A stretch of DNA of 64,000 bases, taken from Bombyx mori. Lineage: Eukaryota > Arthropoda > Insecta > Lepidoptera > Bombycidae. The position numbers and the translations under genes are program-made. Below, in pieces: positions 30,346 through 42,262 of this stretch (position 1 is its first letter; each line of letters starts with the position of its first letter). The notes beneath the pieces are model-generated. The model saw nothing but the letters and a program-made list of their open reading frames with translations, had not been told where the DNA came from and searched no databases. The stretch covers positions 5,298,231 to 5,362,230 of the forward strand of contig NC_085117.1 of NCBI RefSeq assembly GCF_030269925.1, in the 5' to 3' direction.

Positions 30346-30562
30346 TGAGTATAAAACAAAGTCGCTTTCTCTGTCCCTATATCTGTCCCTATGTATGCTT
30401 AAATATTTAAAACTTCGCAACGGATTTTGATGCGTTTTTTTTTTAATAGATAGAGTGATTGAAGATGAAGGTTTATATGTATAATAACATCCATTAAATA
30501 ATGGAGAAATCAATAATAAATTACAGTTTCCGAAGCGAAGCGAGGGCGGGTCGCTAGTAAAA
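30346..30562 (-). mobile_element. 'GCGACCCGCCCTCGC' family, subtype 2
   Basis: Ends CGAAGCGAGGGCGGGTCGCT at 30556. The body, with CTTTCTCTGTCCCTATATC, matches the inverted copy at 60712-60915. Confidence 0.7.
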
Positions 30563-30779
30563 AATAAAAGACATAGTTAGCATTCAGTATAGCCGATAAC
30601 TTTGCAAACATCCTTTTGAAGAGTTATTCCTTGTTTGTGGTCATTTCCTTGAACTGGGAACCATGAGATCGGCAAACTGAGAACCGCGAATTCTTTGAGC
30701 ATACATTTACACTAGACATTTCCGTGGCGGACGTAGTTGCATTAAATCGCGCAACGAGAAAAGACGTTGGAAGGAGGAG

Positions 30780-31110
30780 AAGGATGCTATTTTTTTTAAT
30801 TATACATAAAAAATACATTAAATCAATAAAAAAACCAATACAGACACTACCATGTATTTGACACAACACTTAAATGTATTAAACTCTTTTGTTTATTGGT
30901 TAAAGTCTGTGATCAAATTGACAATAGACTAATAATGTTTGTCTTTAATACATATTATTTGTCTATTCTATAGTGCAGTTTTGGCGAAATCTGTGATTAT
31001 AGAAGTACAATAGTTTTGATAATAGAGCCTTATTAATGTTCAAACTTATAATTTCAATTAATTTTAGTCGAATTTCGACTACTGGGGGATCACTAGATAA
31101 TATTAATACT
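30780..31110 (-). mobile_element. RTE-like dispersed repeat body
   Basis: GTCTTTAATACATATTATTT, TTTTGGCGAAATCTGTGATT and TAGTCGAATTTCGACTACTG recur at 38975 (+), 40455 (+) and 57040 (-). Confidence 0.65.
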
Positions 31111-31347
31111 TTGATTAAATTAGTTGTCATTTTTTTCGTAAAATAAATCCATGTTGAAGCTTTATGGGCAGTTCCATTTCTCACAACTAGATGGCGACGG
31201 GTTCGTAAAGCTTGTGTTGTAAATACCCAGACGAGTGACGACTTAAAGGCGATTCCGGCCAAAAACAGCTGTTTTAAAAACCCAAGGTTCGCCCGTTTCG
31301 CTGTTTCCATCCGTGAATCCATTGTTTGCATTAAACATTTCGAATGG

Positions 31348-31704
31348 TTAAACAATCGACAATGCTATTGTCACTATCAATAGAGCTTCTCCGAAGTTCC
31401 TGCGTCGTGTTTTGGCGGGAACAGCTGACCAGTTAAACTGGTCGCTGTGAGACCCTAATTGTTTGTGTTCTCGCACAGAGAAAAAAAGGGCTCGTTGAAA
31501 ACTCCTCAAGCGAAGAGTTCCGTAACTGGATTGAACGCGATAGCCGATGGAATTGTTTTCTTGTGACGCCATTGCTGTCAGTGTCGAGCTTACAAAAATG
31601 GCCTTGTTGATGATGTTGTTGACCGGGAAGGTAGAATGGAAAAGACCGTAGGGCAGGTCCCACATGCGCTGGTCAGACCAAGTCCACACCGCACTGAACA
31701 CCAC
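31348..31704 (-). CDS. unidentified 118-codon open frame
   Basis: The minus frame begins MVFSAVWTWSDQRMWDLPYG, continues LFHSTFPVNNIINKAIFVSS and ends GEALLIVTIALSIV. I do not recognise it. It has tryptophan-rich and hydrophobic stretches but no clear catalytic motif and no visible splice context. It lies between repeat remnants, next to a jockey-like 3' UTR on the same strand (31763). It could be a piece of an element ORF, a degraded gene exon or chance. No initiation context or promoter was seen. Confidence 0.2.
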   Translation of the reverse strand: MVFSAVWTWSDQRMWDLPYGLFHSTFPVNNIINKAIFVSSTLTAMASQENNSIGYRVQSSYGTLRLRSFQRALFFSVREHKQLGSHSDQFNWSAVPAKTRRRNFGEALLIVTIALSIV

Positions 31705-31762
31705 AATATGTCAGGCAGTCCAGGTTGTCGAGGCCAGATCGATGTGGCGTTATTTTTTTTAA

Positions 31763-32000
31763 ATTATGGATTACTGGTGGTCCAGACGCCTTTTCAGTTT
31801 CACCAGGGCCGGTGGGCGAGCAAGGGCTCAGTCAGGAGGGGTGGGATTAGCTAACAGCTGCCCGAGTGCCTCCGAAGGGGACCTAACAACTCAAGAGCAG
31901 CTACTTCGTGAATGAATCTACTACCGGATCGGAATCGCGATCCGATGAGAAGATTCGGCGAGAAACTCAACGGGCTGATGCATGGGTTAGGTTACACGTC
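31763..32000 (-). mobile_element. jockey-like LINE 3' UTR, variant subtype
   Basis: TTTCACCAGGGCCGGTGGGC, CCTCCGAAGGGGACCTAACA and AAGATTCGGCGAGAAACTC; inverted relative of 28660. Confidence 0.7.
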
Positions 32001-32284
32001 GAGCTCTTCGCCGAGTTCGACGAGTAAGGTTACCGAGGTTCCTAAGCCTGCTCCTACCATAAGAGCTGAAGGCGTCTAGTGCAAGAGTTATTAGATCTGT
32101 GGCGTGATATAGTCCGCTGGAAGTTTCTCAGATCCGTAAGCATTGAGGATTTACGACGTAAGGAGGAGATTCTGTTATATGAAAAATGATATTATGAAGC
32201 GAAATGCGATGAAGTTCATCTATTTGAGACTACAATCATTTAGTATGAAATTAATTGAATTATATTATATTAATAATTATATTA

Positions 32285-32512
32285 ATAACTAGCGACCCGC
32301 CCTCGCTTCGCTTCGGAAACATTAAAACACACATGAAACCAAAAAAAAAAAAATTAAAAAGAAATTTAAAAAAAGTAGCCTATGTTCATCAGGGACAATG
32401 TCGGCTTCTAATGGAAAAAGAATTTTTCAAATCGGTCCAGTAGTTTCGGAGCCTATTCGAAACAAACAAACAAACAAATCTTTCCTCTTTATAATATTAG
32501 TATAGATATAGA
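32285..32512 (+). mobile_element. 'GCGACCCGCCCTCGC' family, subtype 3
   Basis: CTAGCGACCCGCCCTCGCTT through AAAGTAGCCTATGTTCATCA, an AAAC tetranucleotide run and TTTATAATATTAGTATAGAT. Nearly identical to 42046-42262. Confidence 0.8.
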
Positions 32513-32529
32513 TATAGTAATAATTATAT

Positions 32530-32772
32530 TACTGGTGGCAGGACCTCTTGTGAGTCCGCGCGGGTAGGTGCCACCGCCCTGCCTATTTCTGCCCTGAAGC
32601 AGTAATGCGTTTCGGCCTGAAGGGTAGGGCAGCCGTTGTAACTATACTGAGATCTTAGAACTTGTATCTCAAGGTGGGTAGTGCATTTACGTTGTAGATG
32701 TCTATGGGCTCCAGTAATCACTTAACACCAGGTGGGCTGTGAGCTCGTCCATCCATCTAAGCAATAATAAAA
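32530..32772 (+). mobile_element. Bm1 SINE 3' part
   Basis: ACTGGTGGCAGGACCTCTTG through CCATCTAAGCAATAATA. Well preserved. Confidence 0.9.
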
Positions 32773-33059
32773 TAATAATAAAAACGGGAAGAGATAAACG
32801 CATGGGCGCTTTCAGAGTTGCTAAATGGTTGATAAAACATCGCTATTAAAGGTTTGAACCTAGAGAAATCCGACATACAATTTCGCCGTTCGCTTTACCG
32901 TCAATAAGTTCACATGGACTTGACAAGCATGAGGTCCAATTTTAAGTTCCAGCCCATCGAAGGTCACCGCACCACCTGGACTACTTTACGATTGCCTGGA
33001 CGCAGTTTCCACTCAAGAACCCGTCACATATATGAGATGAGGTTTTTTTTGCCCGTGTA

Positions 33060-33475
33060 GGCAGTCGAGCGAAACTCTGCGAAACATCGTGCCACATGGC
33101 GTCGCATCGCGAGAGCATCGGTATCGCAGGATCCGACTGATGCATGACCACGACCACTTTGTCAAGAGTGTACGAATAGGAAGGCAGTCGAGCATACGAC
33201 CCACCTGATGGTGAGTGGTTACCGTCGCCCATGGACTTCAGCAATGGCAGCGGCAGAGCCAAGCCAAGCCGGCACCGTGGAGGGGAGCTCATTCCAAAGC
33301 CGGATTGTACGTGGCAGAAAAATCTCTGGAAACGTGTATGAACGCAGTGGCTCCAGGTAGTATGGATGAACTCTACTCCGGTGGCGGGCGCTGCGATTGT
33401 AAAAACGAGATGATGGTATCATCTCAAACGATTCCTCAGAGCACTCCCCATGGAACATACGGTACAAAACGATAG
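33060..33475 (-). mobile_element. CR1/jockey-type LINE C-terminus and 3' end
   Basis: The minus frame (33467-33219) reads SRVHPYYLEPLRSYTFPEIF then LPRTIRLWNELPSTVPAW, the hallmark 'FLPRT..LWN.LP' end of insect LINE ORF2. The end TGGTGAGTGGTTACCGTCGC recurs at 35168 and, inverted, at 63575. Confidence 0.75.
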
Positions 33476-34494
33476 TTACGTAACGGTTCTACCAATTGAC
33501 TACGGATCCCTAAAATTTTGTATCTAGATCATTTCTATATTTAATTATAGCGGAATCGAAGGCGGAATGTTGTTTGAATATTTTCCTTCAGAACGAAGTA
33601 ATTAAGGTATGAAAACTTGAGTGTTAAGTTTTCGTAAAGATTACAGTTTTATTTTTTGTCTGTTGTGCGAGATAATTTGAAAGTTGGACGGAACTATTTC
33701 AATGGTCGTAGGGTCCGTGGACATCACAAGTGAGCGCCCGTTCCCCGAAGTTAAGTCGTAAAGTTGGCGATGTAAATGTTAATTACGTCGCGCTTTCGAA
33801 CACAAATGAAAATACGTTATTGCAATGAAGCCCCGACCGGAGAGCCGTGTATTTTAGTACACAAAATCAGCTGAGCGTCGCCATTTTTTTTGTGAACTCC
33901 CGCCCATTTTTTTTGCCAAACAGGTTCGGCGTGCAAAGGCATTCCGATTTATACTTTCTTAGAATTTCTTGACACAGGTAGTTTCCGAGTGGTTTTTTTT
34001 GTTAAGTTTATTTAAATAACAGATGATAATGAAATTTCGATTCGTATCGTCAGTTGGGAGCCGAGCTATCTGCCCGCATGACGGTAAGTGTTTTTCAATA
34101 TAAGACCTAACTTCCATGGATATTCGAAGTGCTTTGAATAGCACCCCGTAAGTACTTTAATCCTGCAAATATTATGATATGGAATGCTTCAGAATGAATA
34201 AACAATGAAATACTTAATTGCGTTTTTTGTGATATAAAAAGAAACCACATTTAAAGCCTTTAACCTCTTTTAAAATTAATATTTTAAACAGTATACAAAA
34301 TTGAACTCTCTTTTCACTGACTGACAGACAGATTCCTAAGTCTCCTAAGTCTAAGACAAAACTTTTTTTAAAACTTGTTTTGAAGGATTTAAATGATAAA
34401 GGTTTTTCTTTAAGTGTTTACGAGAAACATGATTACTTGTTTTAGATGAAGATACAGCATCTGGAAGCGGCTAGAATTGGGCGTTTTAGCTAAC
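33476..34494. other. no gene seen
   Basis: About 1 kb of AT-rich, apparently low-copy sequence; short frames only. Confidence 0.5.
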
Positions 34495-34660
34495 AATGAA
34501 CTGGACTGATTAGATGAAAATCCTTCCGTCCGTCAATCCGTCAAGCCTCAGTTCGCGAACTATGAAGGACAGCTGTCAAGGCTTTATTAAATAAGGATTC
34601 CACATGACCACGACTGCTCTCCCAAGAGTAACCGACAATAATGATGACGACGAGCTAACA
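34495..34660 (+). mobile_element. LINE 3' end repeat
   Basis: AACTATGAAGGACAGCTGTC, GGATTCCACATGACCACGAC and CCAAGAGTAACCGACAATAA; a second copy is at 48755-48915. Confidence 0.6.
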
Positions 34661-35160
34661 ATTGGAGACATGAGTGGATGAAAGGGTTAAGTACAATTTT
34701 TTTTATTTTTGAGTTTTTATACTGAATGAAAGTGTTATATGCCTATTATGGTCTAATATGGTTTATATTAGACCTCCGGGTTTAAAGGCTACTTTTAGAA
34801 ATTGCATGTGATGAATGTACGTATAAAAAGTACAGTAACAAAAGTTTGTTGCCTGTTTCCTCAAAATTAACAAATTGTATCATATCCCCTTCATTCACTT
34901 ATGTCTTCAATTATAATGAGGTTTGTTAAACGACCTCGGAATGGACTCCACGGTGTTTCCCGAGCGCTCAGGCGTGACAAGCCTTCTAGGTTTACGGAGA
35001 GAACTCGTTGGGGGGCAGCGCCCTGGCTGTCCAGGTGCCGTTGACAATGCCAGTAAAGAGCCACGTCAAAACATGAATTGTATACAACGGCTTTCCCATC
35101 CTTTAACCCGGAATTCAGACCTCCACGAAGTCTATTCCGGACTTGAATACGTTTTTTTTA
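34661..35160. other. no gene seen
   Basis: AT-rich to 34920, then GC-richer LINE-like texture (34930-35130) without a diagnostic motif. Confidence 0.4.
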
Positions 35161-35290
35161 TTGCCTGATGGTGAGTGGATACCGTCGCCAGTGGACTTCA
35201 GCAATGCCAGAGGCAGAGTCAAGCTGCTACCTACAGTACATACTAATAAAATCACATTCCCATCACCAGATTGAGGCGAGCGCCCCGCCG
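35161..35290 (-). mobile_element. LINE 3' end scrap
   Basis: CCTGATGGTGAGTGGATACC and GACTTCAGCAATGCCAGAGG match the 33195-33260 element end. Confidence 0.6.
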
Positions 35291-35589
35291 CTTCGACTAT
35301 GTCAGTTAAATCTTAATTTATATCCTCACACGTCCTTATCGTTCCTTATCATCTCAGTCCTTAAGTCCGTAACATCCTCTTGTTTATTACTTCCTACTTT
35401 TATCGATTTTAAATCGGAGTTTTCTGTGATAGTTTAAATGCGCCTTCGTGCGTCATGTCTCAAGGTGGGTGGTGCACGGAAGTGTGCCCAACAGGGCGCA
35501 ACTCCACCTGATGCTGTCCCTAAGCCGGCTACTTCTCTATCCACTCTTGTTCCCGTGCGCTACATCCTATTTCTCTTCAAGCGAGGTTT

Positions 35590-35878
35590 GAAAAGAGTCC
35601 TGGGTAGCCAGACCGGTCACCGTCCTCGCCGAACCCGTCGCTTGCGACGCAGGGCTCGACAAGAAAATTAACCCACAGACACAGCCCACTGAGTTTCTCG
35701 CCGGATCTTCTCAGTGGGTCGCGTTTCCGATCCGGTGGTAGATTCTGCGAAGCACTGCTCTTGCTAGGGCCAGTGTTAGCAACGACGTCAGGTTTGAGCC
35801 TCGTGAGCTCATCTACTAGTTAAGGTTACGCTAAAATGGCCTCTCAAGACCATCAGCTTAGGTGGGTAAAAACAAAAG
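35590..35878 (+). mobile_element. jockey-like LINE 3' end, best-preserved UTR
   Basis: Codes the last residues TGHRPRRTRRLRRRARQEN and TAA (35669-35671), then the canonical 3' UTR with CTACTAGTTAAGGTTACGCT, the sequence interrupted at 494/2442. A-rich end at about 35868. Confidence 0.85.
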
Positions 35879-35937
35879 GCATCCAGCGGAATGGCTATTG
35901 GTGATAACCCACACCTGATGCTAAAAGGGCATCTTTT

Positions 35938-36175
35938 ATTGGTGGTAGGAGATCTTCTCGTGAGTCCGCACGGGTAGGTATCACCACCCTGCCTGTATCC
36001 GCCGGGAAGCAGTAATGCATTTCGGTTTGAAGGTTGAGCAGCAGTTGTAACTATACCGAGACCTTGGATCTCATATCTCAAGGTGGTTGGCGCCATTTAC
36101 GTTGTAGATGTCTATGGGCGCCGATAACCACTTAACTCGCTTAGCTCGTCCACCCATCTAAGCAATAAATAAAAA
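35938..36175 (+). mobile_element. Bm1 SINE 3' part
   Basis: ATTGGTGGTAGGAGATCTTC through CCCATCTAAGCAATAAATA. Confidence 0.85.
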
Positions 36176-38236
36176 TAATCTATCACAATGTAAACAACGC
36201 CACTCATCTTAAAACACGAAATCGAATCTCAATAAAATTGTGGTAGGTATAACACGTAGAAGGCATGGCAGCATCGCGGCAGATGAAGCCATTAGCGAAA
36301 AAGACCAAGAATAATAATAATTATGGAAACAATAATTTGACATTTTTAGTAACAATCCTAACAGAGCATTGACCATAAACCACATGTTGGAAGTTTACGC
36401 GCCAATTTTATCAAAATTAATTTCATGGCAATATCTTTCTTATTTGTATTGGAGTAAGAATCATTATCCAGCGAACCATACATAATTTTTTCTGTTCGCG
36501 TATCGTGAGAATTTTATAACATTTAAAAGATAATATGCTTTGTTAGTTCAAAAATAAAGGCGAAGATCGTTTAAGTAATGTAAAAATACCTGTTCTTTTG
36601 ACCGAAATTGACCTCTTCAAAACGCGGGAAGAGCGCTGTCGAGTATATGATATGCTATTTTGACTCTTAACACAGGTGGCTAAGATAATTTTTCTTTTGT
36701 ATTATTTCGCTTGTGATTTTCTTCATTCAATAAGTTTGGCGGGCCTATTTGCAAGTAGGTAGTCAGTTAAGGTTAGGTTACTGCTCATAGTCTAAAGTCG
36801 AATAAACAAAGAATCGAATAATTAATATCAAACAATTATTGACTTTTACTCACTAAAAGAGCCATTTTGTGCAACACGAAAAATATAGGTATGTGAAATT
36901 TCTACGAATTATAAATACATCTGAATTGATAATTTTTATCATATAACTTACTGGTTATCATCGAAGACTGGTTTTTGATGAGATAAACTTAGAATTTAAC
37001 ATATTATGTATGCGTGAATACACATGTGCATATTCGAATTATTGTCGATTTTATAAGTATTGTTAATACCTACCTGGGAAATTTAAACGTGTCTAAATTA
37101 ATGATGACTGGTATTTTTTCTATGTAGGCTTAGTTAGTGGCAATAAGGAGTCTTTGTAATACAACTTAAATTACTTTTCAATATGTTTTGGATGGAGAGC
37201 TCAGTGAAAAATTTTGAGATTCTTACGTGTAGATGATTTTGATTGAGGTGTGTGATTATGTTCATCAGTTCCTACTTAGGTTTTTTTTTATTAGACTAAA
37301 CCGGAAACGTAACAAGTATGGTAATTTTTTATAATGAAAATCAAAGTTTTACCACATTGGTAGTGCATCGACAAATTTACATTTACCACTAATGGCAACG
37401 GAAAAGAATACAAAAATGTATTTTTCAATTATACATTTATTTTGTTCCTGTGTCAAGTTCTCTACCAATTTTTTTACTGTGTACTGGAACGTTAGTGCAT
37501 CTTATGCAGTTGCAATAAGAGCTAGAATCGCGTAAAAATCTTTAATCGATCTGTCACGTAAATTTCGATTACGTCACATTAAACAAAATGCTTATCGGTC
37601 AAAAATTATTAAAACGTTCCAAAATAACGTTTATTTCAGTCAAGTAAAGATCATAATATTGTTTTCGATTTACAAAATTAAGATTGTCATTTCACGGCGG
37701 GAGTCTTCTCTGGAATCACATTCCAGATTTAAAAGTGAACGCCCTACAACGGTACCGTAACCGACGCTTTCGTTTCGCGCGCTTTTGCATTACACAGATA
37801 AAAACAGTTTGTTTGTGCATACATTTATACGGCAGATAGGTATATTTATTTATTATTTATGATTTGAGAATTTCGGGATGGCATACATTTATTTTTGTCT
37901 GTGATTTGCGTAAAACCTATAAATTTCTCGAAACAGTAAAGTAGAAATTGTTTTCGTGTACCTAATTAAAATTATTATATGCGTGTATGAATTGTTTTGT
38001 TAACAACGAAATAACTAGCGAATGTTTGTGTTTGTGAACATTTATATAATATGCACAGATGACTTATTTACAATGCCCTAAATATTGAAAAGTTCTCTAA
38101 GGATTTTTTTAATGATTCTTTGTTTTTACAAATACCTACGTCTATTTTTACGGCTTAGTGTCACATTTCAAATACTTATCGAGTACCTATCTGTTATCTG
38201 TGTAATTTGTAAAGTGATAAAAACAGTTTTAATTAC
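36176..38236. other. 2-kb AT-rich block without recognised repeats or genes
   Basis: The longest stretch in the window with none of the SINE, LINE or mariner families seen elsewhere. It contains no long frame on either strand. It could hold regulatory or non-coding transcribed sequence, but nothing specific supports that. Confidence 0.5.
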
Positions 38237-38520
38237 GTTTAGGAGATCCTATCATCATCATCAGCCTGCGGCAGTCCACTGCTGGACATGGGCCTCCCCC
38301 AAAGCTCACCACTGAACCCGATCTTCGGTTCTACGCATCCAGTTACTGCCAGCTGCTCGCTCCATCTAGCAGGAGGGCGTCCTACACTACGTTTGCTGTT
38401 TCGCAGTCTCCACTCCAGAACACGTCTACCCCAACGGTTATCGGTTCTGCGACATAAAATATGTGACCAGCCCATTGCCACTTCAGCTTACTAACTCTGG
38501 AGGAGTAGGAGATCCTATAT
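38237..38520 (-). mobile_element. LINE ORF2 C-terminus
   Basis: The minus frames read SRVSKLKWQWAGHI then NRWGRRVLEWRLRNSKRSVG and RPPARWSEQLAVTGC, a typical 'WAGH..R.D..W..RVLEW...RS.GRP..RW' LINE end, with one frameshift. Confidence 0.8.
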
Positions 38521-38974
38521 TCATTTTTATATAAATAATAATGGAACGTTTGTCTTTTATGCATTCTTAAGCCATGCTTTTGATTGTAATGATATTTAGT
38601 GTCGTTGAAGTTGGCGCTCCGCGAAGGCTTCTCTGGTCGTACCATCGAGGAATTTCAAGAAATCCGTGTAAAATCAGCTTTTTACACATGCCCGTGGCTG
38701 GTTTTCACCACCTTTAAATATAAATAGCACATATACCTACCTATTACTGGTTGGTCTATGCTTTTGTCTTTTTTAACTATTAAATTATCATTCATTGTTC
38801 ACGTGTGTTTTTTTATTGTTAAGTCTTACAAGAATATACAGCATATAAAAAGGTATTTATTTTTTTGACAACAAGATTTTCGTTTGAAATGATTTAGGAA
38901 ATTAAATTGTGCACTATGAACACACAATATAATATGGAAATAATCGAAACTTTACTGTGTATTTTTTACGTACT

Positions 38975-39735
38975 AGTGGTCACGCAGTAGTCGAAATTCG
39001 ACTATAATTAATTGAAATTATAAGTTTGAACATTATTATGGTATATTGTCAAAGACCATTCTACTTCTTCATTAACAGATTTCGCCATGACTACACTGTA
39101 CATAAATAATACTTTAGATAAACAATATTATTTTATTTTCAACTAGCGACCCGCCCTCGCTTCGCTTCGGAAACATTAAATTTTATTACTGAATAGTTGA
39201 GTCCCGCGATGCTACCCGCGGTTATTGTCGTACCGCGGGTGACGCCGCGGGGCGTAGCTAATCTAAAAAACGCCTAAGTTAGCCTAAGTTACTTCTTATA
39301 TCATCAGCTACCTGTCAGTGAAAGTCCCGTCAAAATCGGTCCAGCCGTTCCAGAAATTAGCCGGAACAAACAGACAGACAGACCAAAATTGTAAAAAATG
39401 TTATTTTGGTGTATGTACCGTATATATATTCATATGCATGTAGTAAAAAGCGGTTATTTCAATGTTACAAACAGACACTCCAATTTTATTTATATGTATG
39501 GATTTGACCACAGACTTTAAGCAATAACAAAACAATAAAAAAAGTTTGACAATAAACAAAGATATGTTTATGTGCGTGTGTGTCAAATACATGGTTATTG
39601 TGTGGTGTGTGTAATGTTTTTTTTTAATGTAATGTTTTATTAATGCATAATTTAAAAAAATAATACCATTCTGCACTACTTCTCTACATTCTCTATAAGT
39701 TTGGGAAATTTCATACTCCCCCTCCTCCATTAATA
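38975..39735 (+). mobile_element. RTE-like repeat, longest composite copy
   Basis: Joins the 'TAGTCGAAATTCGACTA' body (38990-39140), the ACTAGCGACCCGCCCTCGCT start at 39143 and its 3' continuation to about 39735. This shows that pieces found separately elsewhere belong to neighbouring parts of related elements. No coding capacity. Confidence 0.6.
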
Positions 39736-40164
39736 TATAGATAATAGGTAAAAGAATACATACGGCCATAGTTAAGATGTGTCATTCGGAAAAAATACTA
39801 CCTATCGTTTTTATACTGGCTTCACGGGACTTTGTAGGAACGTATCTACCGCGTCATAAGAGGGTTACCTATAATCTAAAATGCTGTAATTCGCTCAGCT
39901 GGTAATAAGCTGATTAGAACAAGCGTTCGAGACGTTTTCGGACAATTTATGAACTTCCTGAACTTGCTAATTTTGTAGGAACTTAAACGAAAATAGCGAG
40001 GAACGTGTCTGCAGCGGAGCCAGGGAATGCGCAGGGAACAAGAGTGGATGTAGGTCAGGTCTGTTTTGGCTGCAGACTGTGCGTTGTGTAGAGTTATTGA
40101 CAGTGACATTGATAGCTGCCGGTTGACTGCTGCGTTGCTTTTTTGGCTGTGGGTTATTCTGGTT

Positions 40165-40275
40165 TCGCGGTGCACGGGTAGGTACCACCACCCTGCCTAT
40201 TTCTGCCGTGAAGCAGTAATGCGTTTCGTTTTGAAGGGTGCGGCAGCCGTTGTAGCTATACTGAGACTTGCAACT
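40165..40275 (+). mobile_element. Bm1 SINE fragment
   Basis: CGCGGTGCACGGGTAGGTAC through AGCCGTTGTAGCTATACTGA. Confidence 0.8.
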
Positions 40276-40454
40276 ACAGAACCTTTTACTTGAAACTGGC
40301 ATACAGTTAAAACTATTGCCATAAAAAAAAAACTACAGAACCAATTTGCACAAGTCGAAATGTGATAAGTTGACATCAAATTAAATAGCTCATCATTAAT
40401 CTAAAGTAATGATTTTCGATGAATGTGGATACGTTTGCTTCATTTGTAATTGAA

Positions 40455-40640
40455 AATATTAGTGAGTTGAAATTCGACTATAATTAACTGACATTGTAAG
40501 TTTGAACATTATTATGATTCTCTTGTCAAATACTATTAAAATACTTTTACATATAACCACAGATTTCGCCAAGACTAGGTACACTATAGACAAATAATAT
40601 GAAAGTCAAACAATGTTAATCTATTCTCAATTTGACCACA
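40455..40640 (+). mobile_element. RTE-like repeat body
   Basis: TGAAATTCGACTATAATTAA, CAGATTTCGCCAAGACTAGG and CTCAATTTGACCACAG match 38990-39140 and 30905-31100. Confidence 0.65.
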
Positions 40641-41860
40641 GCATAGAGTTACTATTCTAACTGGAGTGCTTACTTCGTTTGACATAAAAACTAAAAATAT
40701 ACTTTATCTCTATGGCTTAAAGTTTATTTTTAAATAGCAAAAGATGTAAGGAAAAACGGTCTGAAAAGAGAATGATTATTAAGTAGTGGTGTCCCTCTCG
40801 CACACTTTACAAACAAAAAGCAGTGTTGCTAGCTTAGAGGATTTTCCATAAAATCTCGGAATTTGGACCCCCGTCTTAGTTATCAAAAATGGCTTTTAGT
40901 GGTTAGTGGATTTTTTAGTAGCTTGGGCGTTGTTGAAAATTATTAATAAGGTTAAAATCAATCCACTTTACAGAATTTTAAACATTTTATGACAATAATA
41001 TATCTAAATACATATTATTTAAACGATGTGACTTAAACTTAACTAGAAAATGTTGCGACAATTTAAAATTTCCATCAACGTCAAAAATTAAATTGGTTCA
41101 AAATAAACGTACAAAGTTATGGTGAAATTAGTTTCTGATGATGACAATTTATTAAAATAAATTATATAAGAAGTATTGATTATATGATATATATTGATTT
41201 TTAATAGAACATCATATATTAATAAAGCTCATTAACAAAAAAAAATATTGTTCTATATTAATAAGCACTCTGTTTAATGTAAAATTTAATGGTAGGTACG
41301 TAGATTTCTGATGGTTTTCATGTTGAATTTGGTGGGAAGCCAGATTAATTGTTGGCATCACCGAAAAAGAGCTATGAATGGATTAAAAGAAAAATGGCGT
41401 CTATTTACGTTTGTAGTGCGAAGTTAAAATGGCACTGATACACCTTGTGGCTTGTTTTTTTTCGAAAATCGTGAAAGTTTCCGTGTAATCATGGTGAACA
41501 CTTTTAATGTAAGTGGTTTTAAGCGAGAATCCTCTTCAGTTTGTGGAATATCCTTCCATATGTCAGATTCATTGATAAATTTTTACTAGTGTGAGCATAT
41601 ATTTTTAAAATGTGAGATATTTTTTCTCATTATAATATTTAATACCATTTGTCTTGTAAATTGTACTTAATCTATGTCATATACTAAATTTGAAAAAACA
41701 ATCGTGAAAACTATAATTTTGCAATGTATTTTTCATATTATAAGAGCCATCACGTGGTATTTCTTGAACTTTTTTTATTGTATTGAATAGCGTCGCACGC
41801 AAGCATGTATATTATTTGCCTGACGTTAAGCGAACTAGGAGGATCTTCTAGTAAATATGA
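40641..41860. other. no confident gene; AT-rich
   Basis: A possible ATG exon MVNTFN followed by GTAAGTGG lies at 41491-41508. It is too short to support alone. Confidence 0.35.
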
Positions 41861-41871
41861 CGTTGGAATTT

Positions 41872-42045
41872 CTGGAAAATGTCCTTTAAAAAGGTCAAAC
41901 AAGAAGAATCAAGTACTCAAACGCAAGAAATAAAAAATACCCCGAGAAAAGCAAAATTACGACAAGATGTTAAGGTATTGAAACAAAAACTTAAAAGTCG
42001 CGAAATAGTGATTGTAAATATAAAGTCGATTTTAGATTTATTAAA
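41872..42045 (+). pseudogene. coiled-coil exon fragment, THAP-protein-like
   Basis: The open frame reads MSFKKVKQEESSTQTQEIKN then TPRKAKLRQDVKVLKQKLKS and ends ...VNIKSILDLLKT. The basic 'TPRK..LR..VK.L.QKLK' coiled coil resembles the segment after the THAP zinc finger in THAP-domain and P-element-type proteins. A dispersed repeat truncates it at 42046. No THAP finger (C2CH) is visible nearby. Confidence 0.35.
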
Positions 42046-42262
42046 GACTAGCGACCCGCCCTCGCTTCGCTTCGGAAACATTAAAACACACACGAAACCA
42101 AAAAATAACATAAAAAAAAATTTAAAAAAAGTAGCCTATGTTCATCAGGGACAATGTCGGCTTCTAATGGAAAAAAAATTTTTCAAATCGGTCCAGTAGC
42201 TTCGGAGCCTATTCGAAACAAACAAACAAACAAATCTTTCCTCTTTATAATATTAGTATAGA
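42046..42262 (+). mobile_element. 'GCGACCCGCCCTCGC' family, subtype 3
   Basis: Near-identical to 32285-32512 through GGACAATGTCGGCTTCTAAT to the TTTATAATATTAGTATAG end. Confidence 0.8.

Noticed and set aside
35809..36096. 95-codon minus-strand frame
   Set aside because: Antisense across a LINE tail and a Bm1 SINE; no independent support.
41491..41508. Possible short first exon MVNTFN with GTAAGTGG donor
   Set aside because: Six codons only, AT-rich surroundings, no promoter-like context; noted as a lead but not annotated.
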